DNA of 15,024 nt, taken from Modestobacter sp. (lineage in GTDB: Bacteria; Actinomycetota; Actinomycetes; Mycobacteriales; Geodermatophilaceae). Both the position numbers and the translations under genes were made by a program. Below the pieces are notes generated by a model that did not search any database, was not told where the DNA came from, and saw only the letters and a list, made by a program, of their open reading frames with translations. This document shows positions 5,962 through 12,820 of the stretch, piece after piece. The DNA is taken from contig JAOPWO010000065.1 of assembly GCA_025965635.1 (NCBI GenBank), forward strand, positions 1 through 15,024, given 5' to 3'. Within the stretch, counting starts at the first letter, position 1, and the number at the start of each line of letters is the position of its first letter.

Positions 5962-7107
5962 TCAGGCGCTCTCGTCGGCCGGGTCCCGCGGCCGGGGCGC
6001 GGCAGCCCCGGCGGCCACGGTCACCCGGTTCCGGCCGGTGCGCTTGGCCTCGTACATCGCTGCGTCGGCGCGGTCGATCAGCCGCCACAGCGCGTCGGGG
6101 ACCTCGTCGACGGACGTCGGCAGGGCCAGTGCCACGCCGATCGACACCGTCACCGGCTGGTCGGTCTCCGCGGAGCTCCGGGACACCGCCTGCCGGAGCC
6201 GCTCGGCCAGTTGCCGGGCCTCCGACGGGTCGCTGACCAGCCCGAGCACCACCAGTTCCTCGCCTCCGGTGCGGGCCAGCACGTCGGCCGGCCGGACCGT
6301 GGCCGCCAGCGCGGCCGCGACCGCGCGCAGCACCGCGTCCCCGGTGGCGTGCCCGTGGTCGTCGTTGAGCCGCTTGAAGTGGTCCAGGTCGAGCACCAGG
6401 GCAGCCACCCGCTGCCCGTCACGGCGGGCCTGCCGCCAGATCCGCGGCGCCTGCGCCACCAGCCAGCGCCGGTTGGCCAGGCCGGTGAGCGGGTCGGTCG
6501 AGGACAGCGCCTGGGTCTCGGTCAGCAACCGCTGCACGCGCCGGCGGAGCAGGAACACCCACAGGGTGACCACGTCGAGGACGACGGAGTTGACGATGAC
6601 GTGCACCGTCAGGGCGGCCGGGTCGGGATAGCTACCCCACAGCGCCGCGGTGCACGCGAGGACCACCAGGACCATGTGCAGCAGCAGCGGCCGCGGTCCC
6701 AGGAACCAGGCCGCGGCGAAGCAGGCGAACAGCAGCATCAGCGGCGGCGCGTACAGCAGCGGGTCGGTCGTGGTCAGCGCCACCGTCACGTAGACGGCGT
6801 CGCCGAGCACGACGAGGACGGCGGTCGCGGTCGGGCCGACCGACTGCCACACGGCCAGGGCCGCGGCCAGCACCACCAGCAGCGCCATGGTCGCCGAGTA
6901 CAACGCGCGGCTGACGCCGTCGTCGCGCAGCACCCCGTCGATGAACAGGTTCAGCGACCCCAGTGCCGCGCCGGAGGTGAGCAGCGCGGCCAGGCACCAC
7001 GCCATGAGGCGCTGGTCACCCAGCCGTCCGGCCGGGAGCCGTCCGGACGGGGCTCGGTCAGTTGCTCGTCGCCCGCGCCACCACCCGGGCACGCCCCCGC
7101 GTGTCAT
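5962..7107 (-). CDS. Membrane-bound GGDEF diguanylate cyclase
   Basis: A 381-aa protein predicted to make the second messenger cyclic di-GMP from two GTP. Seen: a cytoplasmic N-terminal tail, then about six hydrophobic helices (roughly 35-58, 68-87, 93-111, 117-135, 138-157 and 166-187) forming an unclassified sensor region. The GGDEF domain (about 195-365) begins with STDPLTGLANRRWL and contains LDHFKRLNDDHGHATGD. The signature is GGEEL (281-285) rather than GGDEF: the E is a known active variant, while L in the last place is less usual. An RxxD product-inhibition site (272-275, RPAD) has the usual spacing before it. Start: the ATG at 7107 is preferred because the GDQRLMAW segment before the first helix looks conserved; the ATG at 7005 would give 347 aa. 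Neither has a good ribosome binding site. It has no EAL or PAS domain. Confidence 0.87.
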   Translation of the reverse strand: MTRGGVPGWWRGRRATDRAPSGRLPAGRLGDQRLMAWCLAALLTSGAALGSLNLFIDGVLRDDGVSRALYSATMALLVVLAAALAVWQSVGPTATAVLVVLGDAVYVTVALTTTDPLLYAPPLMLLFACFAAAWFLGPRPLLLHMVLVVLACTAALWGSYPDPAALTVHVIVNSVVLDVVTLWVFLLRRRVQRLLTETQALSSTDPLTGLANRRWLVAQAPRIWRQARRDGQRVAALVLDLDHFKRLNDDHGHATGDAVLRAVAAALAATVRPADVLARTGGEELVVLGLVSDPSEARQLAERLRQAVSRSSAETDQPVTVSIGVALALPTSVDEVPDALWRLIDRADAAMYEAKRTGRNRVTVAAGAAAPRPRDPADESA

Positions 7108-7250
7108 GCCAGCAGGATGCCTGGTTCGGCCTCCGCGAGGGGGTGCTTCCGCCGCGACACCTGTGCTTTCACCCCCGAGTGGGCAGAACTGGCCTCCGTG
7201 GACGGCGGTGCGGACAGCGGCGGGACGACCGCGGTGCGAGGGTGGGGCAG

Positions 7251-7266
7251 GCGTGCCCGGGCACGC
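7251..7266. promoter_or_regulatory. 16-bp perfect palindrome upstream of the 64-aa gene
   Basis: GCGTGCCCGGGCACGC at 7251-7266 is a perfect uninterrupted palindrome, 23 nt before the ATG at 7290 and in the divergent gap with the diguanylate cyclase gene (7107). It could be an operator for a dimeric regulator. Chance palindromes are more frequent at this GC content, so this is weak evidence alone. Confidence 0.35.
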
Positions 7267-7289
7267 ACCGCCGAGGAGAGGAGCCGACC

Positions 7290-7484
7290 ATGGACGAGGG
7301 CCCCTGGTTCTACTGCCTGAAGCACCATGCCGTGGAGACGCGCGACGGCTGCGCCGAGCGCCACCGGCTCGGACCGTACGAGGCCCGCACCGAGGCCGAG
7401 CAGGCGCTGCAGAAGGTCGCCGAGCGCAACGAGAAGGCCGACGCCGAGGACCGCGCGTGGGACCGCGGCGAGGGCGGCGACTGA
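7290..7484 (+). CDS. Small Cys/His-containing actinobacterial protein
   Basis: A 64-aa soluble protein of a short actinobacterial family of unknown function, recognised by the pattern WFYCLKHHAVE, then GC, then RLGPYEARTEAEQALQKVAERN. Some annotations call relatives SPOR-domain proteins, because the second half (GPY plus a helix) resembles that fold; I hold this loosely. C9, H12, H13, C21 and H25 could bind a metal such as zinc. The C-terminus is highly charged. Start: the ATG at 7290 follows a GAGGAGAGGAG ribosome binding site with good spacing; the earlier in-frame GTG at 7062 overlaps the divergent gene. It has its own promoter region upstream and a hairpin downstream, so it may be a single-gene transcript. 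Confidence 0.78.
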   Translation: MDEGPWFYCLKHHAVETRDGCAERHRLGPYEARTEAEQALQKVAERNEKADAEDRAWDRGEGGD

Positions 7485-7501
7485 GTCCGGCCACCCGGCC
7501 G

Positions 7502-7530
7502 CATGCCCCCGCGCGGAGCGCGCGGGCATG
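7502..7530 (+). terminator. Hairpin after the 64-aa gene
   Basis: CATGCCC (7502-7508) pairs with GGGCATG (7524-7530). After one C-C mismatch, CGCGC (7510-7514) pairs with GCGCG (7518-7522) around a 3-nt loop. It starts 18 nt after the stop codon of the 64-aa gene and ends 52 nt before the next ATG, fitting a GC-rich terminator without a T-tract. Confidence 0.55.
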
Positions 7531-7582
7531 ATCTGCCAGGGACGGACCCGGATCGCCGGGCCGCCGGGGGACGGGAGACGTC

Positions 7583-8278
7583 ATGAGCGAGGGACGTGCG
7601 GTCGGTGACCTGGTCGTCGGCGTGCTCGGGGGGACCGGGGCGCAGGGCCGGGGTCTCGCCGTCCGGCTGGCCGCCGCCGGACAGCGGGTGCTGCTCGGCT
7701 CCCGCGATGCCGACCGGGCCGCCGAGGTGGCCGCCACCGTCACCGAGCGCTCGTCGGCCGCGGCCGGCGGGGTGGAGACCTCGGTGCAGGGCGGGTCGAA
7801 CACCGACGTCGCCGGCGCCGCGGACCTGGTGATCGTCGCCGTCCCCTACGCCGGGCACGCAGCCACACTCGCCGACCTGGGCACCCCGCTGGCCGGGAAG
7901 GTGGTCGTGGACTGCGTGGTGCCGATGGGCTGGGACGAGCTGGGCGCCTACGTCCTGGACGTCCCCGACGGCAGCGTCTGCCAGGAGGCGGCGGCGCTGC
8001 TGCCCGACAGCTCCGTCGTCGGCGCGTTCCACCACCTCTCGGCGACCACCCTGGAGGACCTGTCGCTACCCACGATGGACGGCGACGTGCTGGTGGTCGG
8101 CGACGTGCGGGAGGCCACCGACCTGGTGCAGGCACTCGCCGGCCGGCTCCCCGGCATGCGCGGCGTGTACGCCGGTCGGTTGCGGAACGCCCGCCAGGTC
8201 GAGGCGCTGACGGTCAACCTGGTGTCGGTGAACCGCCGCTACAAGGCGCACGCCGGGATCCGCGTCACCGACGTGTAG
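7583..8278 (+). CDS. npdG: NADPH-dependent F420 reductase (F420H2:NADP oxidoreductase)
   Basis: A 231-aa cytoplasmic enzyme that passes hydride between reduced coenzyme F420 and NADP. Seen: a Rossmann dinucleotide-binding start GVLGGTGAQGRGLA (13-26), with the extended Gly-rich loop typical of this family. S40-R41 in LLGSRDADRA is placed to recognise the 2'-phosphate of NADP. The later segments VVDCVVPMGW and AFHHLSATTLEDL are also found in family members. Length matches the family (about 210-235 aa). Start: ATG at 7583 with GGGAG upstream. It stands alone, with no F420 biosynthesis or F420-dependent dehydrogenase gene in the window. Presence of this gene implies that the host makes F420, as many actinomycetes do. 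Related NAD(P)-binding oxidoreductases of the same fold are the main alternative. Confidence 0.85.
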   Translation: MSEGRAVGDLVVGVLGGTGAQGRGLAVRLAAAGQRVLLGSRDADRAAEVAATVTERSSAAAGGVETSVQGGSNTDVAGAADLVIVAVPYAGHAATLADLGTPLAGKVVVDCVVPMGWDELGAYVLDVPDGSVCQEAAALLPDSSVVGAFHHLSATTLEDLSLPTMDGDVLVVGDVREATDLVQALAGRLPGMRGVYAGRLRNARQVEALTVNLVSVNRRYKAHAGIRVTDV

Positions 8279-8288
8279 TCGGGCGCCC

Positions 8289-8304
8289 GCGGCCGAGCGG
8301 CCGC
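8289..8304. terminator. Short GC hairpin between convergent npdG and panB
   Basis: GCGGCC (8289-8294) and GGCCGC (8299-8304) form a 6-bp stem with a GAGC loop, 11 nt after the npdG stop and in the 96-nt gap before the panB stop. It is short, so its terminator function is uncertain. Confidence 0.35.
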
Positions 8305-8374
8305 TGTGCGGCACGCACGCAACGGGTCAACGGCAGCGGGGACGGCACGTGGCCGCGGTGGCGTCCGGAGGACG

Positions 8375-9205
8375 TCAATCGAAGGAGTGCTCAGGGCCGG
8401 GGAAGACGCCGTCCCGGACCTCGGTGGCGTACTCCTGGGCGGCGGCCAGCAGCTGGGCGCGCAGGTCGGCGTACTTCTTCACGAACTTGGGCACCCGGCC
8501 GGAGGTGAGCCCGGCCATGTCCGGCCAGACCAGCACCTGGGCGTCGCAGCCGGCGCCGGCGCCGATCCCGATGGTCGGGATGGACAGCTCCTCGGTCACC
8601 TGGCCGGCGATCGCGGCGGGCACCATCTCCAGGACGACGGCGAACGCCCCGGCCTCCTCGACCGCGTGCGCGTCGGCCAGCAGCTGCTCGGCCCCTGCGC
8701 CGCGGCCCTGCACGCGGAACCCGCCCAGGGCGTGCTCGCTCTGCGGCGTGAAGCCGATGTGCGCCATGACCGGGACGCCGTTCTCCACGAGCTTGCGGAT
8801 CTGCGGCGCCACGCGGGCGCCGCCCTCGAGCTTCACCGCCTGCGCCCCGCCCTCCTTCATCATCCGCACGGCGGTGCCGAACGCCTGCTCCGCGGACACC
8901 TCGTAGCTGCCGAAGGGCAGGTCGGCGACGATCAGCGCCCGCGTGGTCGAGCGGGTGACCGCCTTGGTCATCAGCAGCAGGTCCTCGACGGTGACCGGGA
9001 CGGTCGAGGTGTGCCCGAGGACGACGTTGCCCGCGGAGTCGCCGACCAGCAGCACCGGGATGCCGGCCTCCTCGAACACCGCCGCGGCGTAGGTGTCGTA
9101 GGCGGTGAGCATCGCCCACCTCTCCCCGCGGCTCTTGGCCTGCTGGAGGTGGTGCACGCGCACCCGGGCGGTCGAGCCGCCGCCGTAGAGGACCGATTCG
9201 CTCAC
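8375..9205 (-). CDS. panB: 3-methyl-2-oxobutanoate hydroxymethyltransferase
   Basis: First committed enzyme of pantothenate, and so coenzyme A, synthesis: it transfers a hydroxymethyl group from methylenetetrahydrofolate to ketoisovalerate, giving ketopantoate. The 276-aa length is normal. Seen: LLVGDSAGNVVLGH with the Mg2+ ligand D56, VADLPFGSYEV with D95, the substrate-binding region AVKLEGG (K125, E127), MAHIGFTPQ, the probable catalytic base E193 (VLEMVPA), and IPTIGIGAGAGCDAQVLVW. Start: the GTG at 9205 overlaps the nadE stop by 4 nt (GTGA), and a GAAGGAG ribosome binding site lies upstream inside nadE, so translation is probably coupled. No panC or panD gene is in the window. In Mycobacterium tuberculosis panB also lies near glnE and glnA2, so this neighbourhood is old in actinobacteria. 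Confidence 0.96.
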   Translation of the reverse strand: MSESVLYGGGSTARVRVHHLQQAKSRGERWAMLTAYDTYAAAVFEEAGIPVLLVGDSAGNVVLGHTSTVPVTVEDLLLMTKAVTRSTTRALIVADLPFGSYEVSAEQAFGTAVRMMKEGGAQAVKLEGGARVAPQIRKLVENGVPVMAHIGFTPQSEHALGGFRVQGRGAGAEQLLADAHAVEEAGAFAVVLEMVPAAIAGQVTEELSIPTIGIGAGAGCDAQVLVWPDMAGLTSGRVPKFVKKYADLRAQLLAAAQEYATEVRDGVFPGPEHSFD

Positions 9206-11040
9206 CGTGCTGCTCCTTCGCGGACGCTGGGCAGCGACTCGCGCCAGCGGTTGGTGATCGGCAGGCGCCGGTCACGGCCGAACGCCTTCAACGAGATCTT
9301 GGTGCCCGGCGCGGACTGGCGACGCTTGAACTCCGACGTGTCGACCAACCGCAGCACCCGGGCCACGACCTCGGGGTCGTGCCCGCGCTCCAGCAGCTCG
9401 GCCATGCCGAGGTCGCGGTCGACGTAGTCGGCGACGACGGCGTCCAGCTCCTCGTAGGAGGGCAGCGAGTCCGAGTCCTGCTGGCCCGGCGCCAGCTCCG
9501 CCGACGGCGGCTTGTCGATCGAGTTCTGCGGGATCGGCTCGGTCTCGCCGAGCTCGCGCGCCCGCGCGTTCCGCCAGCGGGAGAGCTCCCAGACCAGCGT
9601 CTTGGGCACGTCCTTGAGCGGGGCGAACCCGCCGGCGGCGTCGCCGTAGAGCGTGGAGTAGCCCACCGCCACCTCGCTCTTGTTGCTGGTGGCCAGCAGC
9701 AGGTGCCCGTGCTGGTTGGACAGCCCCATCAGCAGCGTGCCGCGCACCCGCGCCTGCAGGTTCTCCGCGGCGACGCCGGTGAGCTGCACCGAGGCGCGGT
9801 ACGCCTCGACCATCGGCGCGATCGGGATGACGGAGTAGTGCAGCCCGAGCCGCTGCGCGGAGTCCGCGGCGTCGGACAGCGAGTGCTCGCTGGAGTACTC
9901 GCTGGGCAGCGCCACCCCGTGCACCCGGTCCGCGCCCAGCGCGTCGACGGCCAGCGCGGCCACCATCGCCGAGTCGATGCCGCCGGACAGGCCGAACACC
10001 ACCGAGGGCATGCCGTTCTTGTCGATGAAGTCGCGCAGTCCCAGCACCAGCGCGCGCCACACCTCCTCGCAGTCGCTCAGCGGCTCGGCGATGGCGGCCG
10101 GCTGCGGCGCGAAGGCGGGGACAGGGGTGTCGGAGATGACGTGCCGGGTGACGGTCATCGGGCCGATCCGACCCTCCCGGCGTTCCGGGACGGCGAACGG
10201 GTCGATGGTGAGGTCGACGACCGCCAGGTGCTCGACGAACTGGGGCGCCCGGACCAGCAGCTCGCCCTCCGGGGAGACGGCCAGGGAGCCCCCGTCGAAC
10301 ACCAGCTCGTCCTGCCCGCCGACCTGGTTGCAGTAGACGATGGTGGCCCGCGCCTCGGCTGCGCGGCGGCGGACCAGCGGCAGGCGCAGGTCGTCCTTCG
10401 CCCGCTCGTAGGGCGAGGCGTTCGGCGAGACGACGAGGTCGACCCCGGCTTGGCCGGCCACTCCGCACGGTCCGCCCTCGACCCACAGGTCCTCGCAGAC
10501 GGTGAGGGCGACGTCGATCCCGTGCAGCCGCACCACCGGCAGCTCGGTGCCCGGCACGAAGTAGCGCGCCTCGTCGAAGACGCCGTAGTTGGGCAGGTGC
10601 CGCTTGTAGTAGCGGACGACGACCTCGCCGCCGAACAGCAGTGCGGCGGCGTTGCGCGGCGCACCGCGGCGCGGGTTGGCGTCGCCGGGGGAGTCGTCGT
10701 CGGTGGGCGTGCGGTCGACCGGGGCGGGCCCGCTGCCCTCGGTGTGGGCCAGGTACCCGACCACGACCGCGGTGCCGCCGAGCCCCTGGTCGGCCAGGTC
10801 CGCGGCCAGGTCGACCAGGGCCTGTTCGCTCGCGCGGGCGAAGGACTCGCGGAGGACGAGGTCCTCCGGCGGGTAGCCGGTCAGGGTCATCTCCGGGAAG
10901 ACCACCAGGTGGGCCCCGGCTCCGGCGGCCCGCCCGGTCCACCGGCTGACCAGCTCCGCGTTGCCGGCCAGGTCGCCGACCCGGGTGTCGACCTGGGCCA
11001 TCGCCACCCGCACCTGGCGTTTCTGCTGCTCGTCGCTCAC
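9202..11040 (-). CDS. nadE: Glutamine-dependent NAD+ synthetase
   Basis: A 612-aa two-domain enzyme that makes NAD+ from nicotinate adenine dinucleotide, ATP and glutamine-derived ammonia. Seen: an N-terminal nitrilase-type glutaminase domain (about 8-290) with the full catalytic triad E50 (VVFPEMTLTGYPPEDL), K146 (YYKRHLPNYGVFDE) and C182 (LTVCEDLW). The C-terminal synthetase domain (about 325-605) has the ATP-pyrophosphatase loop SGGIDS (352-357), LLATSNKSEVAVGY and KPPSAELAPGQQDSDSLPSY. A hydrophilic stretch at about 101-128 looks like a surface loop insertion within the glutaminase domain. Start: GTG at 11040 is chosen for conserved length, although no strong ribosome binding site is seen; ATG at 11001 would start at MAQVD. 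It overlaps panB by 4 nt and is divergent from glnA2, whose product could supply the glutamine. Confidence 0.95.
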   Translation of the reverse strand: MSDEQQKRQVRVAMAQVDTRVGDLAGNAELVSRWTGRAAGAGAHLVVFPEMTLTGYPPEDLVLRESFARASEQALVDLAADLADQGLGGTAVVVGYLAHTEGSGPAPVDRTPTDDDSPGDANPRRGAPRNAAALLFGGEVVVRYYKRHLPNYGVFDEARYFVPGTELPVVRLHGIDVALTVCEDLWVEGGPCGVAGQAGVDLVVSPNASPYERAKDDLRLPLVRRRAAEARATIVYCNQVGGQDELVFDGGSLAVSPEGELLVRAPQFVEHLAVVDLTIDPFAVPERREGRIGPMTVTRHVISDTPVPAFAPQPAAIAEPLSDCEEVWRALVLGLRDFIDKNGMPSVVFGLSGGIDSAMVAALAVDALGADRVHGVALPSEYSSEHSLSDAADSAQRLGLHYSVIPIAPMVEAYRASVQLTGVAAENLQARVRGTLLMGLSNQHGHLLLATSNKSEVAVGYSTLYGDAAGGFAPLKDVPKTLVWELSRWRNARARELGETEPIPQNSIDKPPSAELAPGQQDSDSLPSYEELDAVVADYVDRDLGMAELLERGHDPEVVARVLRLVDTSEFKRRQSAPGTKISLKAFGRDRRLPITNRWRESLPSVREGAAR

Positions 11041-11370
11041 GGGTCCAGTCTGGTCGGAGCAGCCGCTGGGCGGCCAGGCGGGGACCGCGGGCAGCCGGTG
11101 GGGACCGTCACACCGGGGCTGGCTCGACCAGCACCCCGGCCGCGGCGACGTCGTCGAGGTGCGCAACGCCGGCATGCAGCTGCAGGTCGGTGACGGGTCC
11201 GGCGACTGGAACAGCAGCTGGGCGGACCGGCAGGCGGGTTCGGCGCCGGAACGGCAGGCCGCCCGGCCCACGGCGACACGCGGTCCCGGGCCGGGGGGCG
11301 GTGGTCACCCGGTACCCGGACGGGGCAGGCTGGGGGTGCCGACACACACGCGAAACAGGTGGACACGATC
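11041..11370. other. 330-nt divergent intergenic region between nadE and glnA2
   Basis: No gene is assigned here. It should hold promoters for both nadE and glnA2, but I see no clear -10/-35 pair. It contains a strong hairpin at 11113-11139 (CCGGGGCTGG pairing with CCAG-CA-CCCCGG, 5-nt loop), which could lie in the nadE leader. It also has a GlnR-like box next to glnA2. A minus-strand open frame (11347-11108, 79 codons) ends in a protein-like segment (TDLQLHAGVAHLDDVAAAG) but has no ribosome binding site or recognised homology, so it is not called as a gene; it could be a decayed gene end. Confidence 0.5.
11341..11356 (+). promoter_or_regulatory. Candidate GlnR-type binding half-site upstream of glnA2
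   Basis: GACAC-N6-GAAAC (11341-11345 and 11352-11356) matches the described actinobacterial GlnR box (gTnAc-n6-GaAAc) at 9 of the 10 listed positions, counting the free n as a match. It lies 14 nt before the glnA2 ATG. A second GACAC follows at 11362-11366, but with a 5-nt gap and no good GAAAC partner. The proximity to the start codon would suit repression more than activation. Confidence 0.35.
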
Positions 11371-12720
11371 ATGGCAAGCATGGACCGACAGCAGGAGTTC
11401 GTCCTGCGCACCCTCGAAGAGCGCGACATCCGTTTCGTGCGGCTGTGGTTCACCGACGTCTCGGGCTACCTCAAGGCGGTCGCCGTGGCGCCGGCCGAGA
11501 TCGAGGCGGCTTTCGCCGAGGGCATCGGCTTCGACGGCTCGGCGATCGAGGGCTTCGCGCGGGTCTACGAGTCCGACATGCTCGCCAAGCCCGACCCGGC
11601 CACCTTCCAGGTGCTGCCGGCCACCCGCGGGCAGGCCAGTGAGACCGCGCGGATGTTCTGCGACATCACGCTGCCCGACGGCTCCCCGGCCTGGGCCGAC
11701 CCCCGGCACGTGCTGCGCCGGGCGCTGGCCAAGGCCGCCGACATGGGCTTCACCTTCTACACCCACCCCGAGATCGAGTTCTTCCTGCTCAAGGACCTCC
11801 CCACCGACGGCAGCACGCCCGAGCCGGCCGACAACGGCGGCTACTTCGACCTGTCCACCCACAACGTGGCGCACGACTTCCGGCGGGAGGCGGTCTTCGC
11901 CCTCGAGGCGATGGGCATCTCGGTGGAGTTCAGCCACCACGAGGTGGCGCCCGGCCAGCAGGAGATCGACCTGCGCTACGCCGACGCGCTGTCGATGGCC
12001 GACAACATCATGACGCTGCGCCACGTCGTGCGGGAGGTCGCGCTCGCCCAGGGGGTGCACGCCACCTTCATGCCCAAGCCGTTCACCGACCTGGCCGGCT
12101 CGGCGATGCACACCCACCTGTCGCTGTTCGAGGGCGACCGGAACGCCTTCCACGACCCGGCCGACCCGATGCGGCTGTCCACGACGGCCAAGCAGTTCAT
12201 CGCCGGGCTGCTCGTGCACGCCCGGGAGGTCACGGCGGTGACCAACCAGACCGTCAACTCCTACCGCCGCCTGCTGGCCGGCACCGAGGCGCCGACCGCG
12301 GCGACGTGGGGCCGGGCCAACCGCTCCGCGCTGGTGCGGCTGCCCGAGTACAAGCCGAACAAGGGCAACTCGGCGCGGGTCGAGGTCCGGTCGCCGGACT
12401 CCGCCTGCAACCCCTACCTGACCTTCGCGGTGCTGCTGGCCGCCGGGCTGCGCGGGATCGAGAAGGGCTACGAACTGCCCGCCGAGGCCGAGGACGACGT
12501 CTGGTCGCTCACCGACACCGAGCGGCGCGCCGCCGGCTACGAGGACCTGCCGGTCTCCCTGGGCGAGGCCCTCGCCGCGATGCAGGGCAGCGAGCTGGTC
12601 GCCGAGACCCTCGGCGAGCACGTGTTCGACTTCTTCCTGCGCAACAAGTGGGAGGAGTTCAACTCCTACCGGAAGAACGTCACCCCCTTCGAGCTGAAGC
12701 GCTACCTCCCCGGCCTGTGA
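11371..12720 (+). CDS. glnA2: Type I glutamine synthetase family protein, GlnA2 group
   Basis: A 449-aa member of the glutamine synthetase family (glutamate + NH3 + ATP to glutamine), matching the actinobacterial GlnA2 group from its first residues (MDRQQEFVLRTLEERDIRFV). Seen: the beta-grasp domain with GFDGSAIEGF (53-62), then the catalytic domain with the metal/ATP residues THPEIEFFLL, QQEIDLRYADAL, FMPKPF plus AGSAMHTHLS, and NRSALVRLP plus ARVEVRSPDSACNPYL. The adenylylation site equivalent (AEDDVWSL, 373-380) has W378 where adenylylated enzymes have Tyr, and the length fits the shorter GSI-alpha class. Established: in Streptomyces coelicolor GlnA2 has been reported to be a gamma-glutamylpolyamine synthetase, so polyamine use is a real alternative to ammonium assimilation. 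Start: ATG at 11371 with AGGTGG upstream; GTG at 11359 would add 4 residues. The order glnA2 then glnE resembles Mycobacterium. Confidence 0.93.
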   Translation: MASMDRQQEFVLRTLEERDIRFVRLWFTDVSGYLKAVAVAPAEIEAAFAEGIGFDGSAIEGFARVYESDMLAKPDPATFQVLPATRGQASETARMFCDITLPDGSPAWADPRHVLRRALAKAADMGFTFYTHPEIEFFLLKDLPTDGSTPEPADNGGYFDLSTHNVAHDFRREAVFALEAMGISVEFSHHEVAPGQQEIDLRYADALSMADNIMTLRHVVREVALAQGVHATFMPKPFTDLAGSAMHTHLSLFEGDRNAFHDPADPMRLSTTAKQFIAGLLVHAREVTAVTNQTVNSYRRLLAGTEAPTAATWGRANRSALVRLPEYKPNKGNSARVEVRSPDSACNPYLTFAVLLAAGLRGIEKGYELPAEAEDDVWSLTDTERRAAGYEDLPVSLGEALAAMQGSELVAETLGEHVFDFFLRNKWEEFNSYRKNVTPFELKRYLPGL

Positions 12721-12723
12721 CGG

Positions 12724-12781
12724 ACGGCCCTCCTGCCCCCACCGCTCGCACGCTCGCGGCGGGCCCCTGCAGGAGGGCCGT
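12724..12781 (+). terminator. Long inverted repeat after glnA2
   Basis: Arms 12724-12736 (ACGGCCCTCCTGC) and 12769-12781 (GCAGGAGGGCCGT) are perfectly complementary over 13 bp with a 32-nt loop, 3 nt after the glnA2 stop and 39 nt before the next start. It is a probable terminator or processing stem that would separate glnA2 from the amidotransferase-like gene and glnE. Hairpins of this kind may be repeated elsewhere in the genome. Confidence 0.6.
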
Positions 12782-12807
12782 TCCAGTCGCTGTCGAGCCG
12801 TTCTCGT

Positions 12808-12813
12808 TACGCT
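12808..12813 (+). promoter_or_regulatory. Possible -10 element for a leaderless transcript
   Basis: TACGCT (12808-12813) fits the actinobacterial -10 form TAnnnT and would place the transcription start at or next to the GTG at 12821. No ribosome binding site precedes that GTG, as expected for a leaderless mRNA. No convincing -35 element is seen. Confidence 0.3.
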
Positions 12814-12820
12814 CCGAGCC

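Noticed and set aside
7139..7176. GGGGGTG / CACCCCC inverted repeat in the gap before the 64-aa gene
   Set aside because: The 7-bp arms of low complexity with a 24-nt loop are expected by chance in such GC-rich DNA.
4741..7320. An 859-codon open frame on the plus strand across the M24 peptidase and diguanylate cyclase region
   Set aside because: It is antisense to two genes with clear motifs; its product is Arg/Gly/Gln/His-rich low-complexity sequence, as expected from shadow frames at this GC content.
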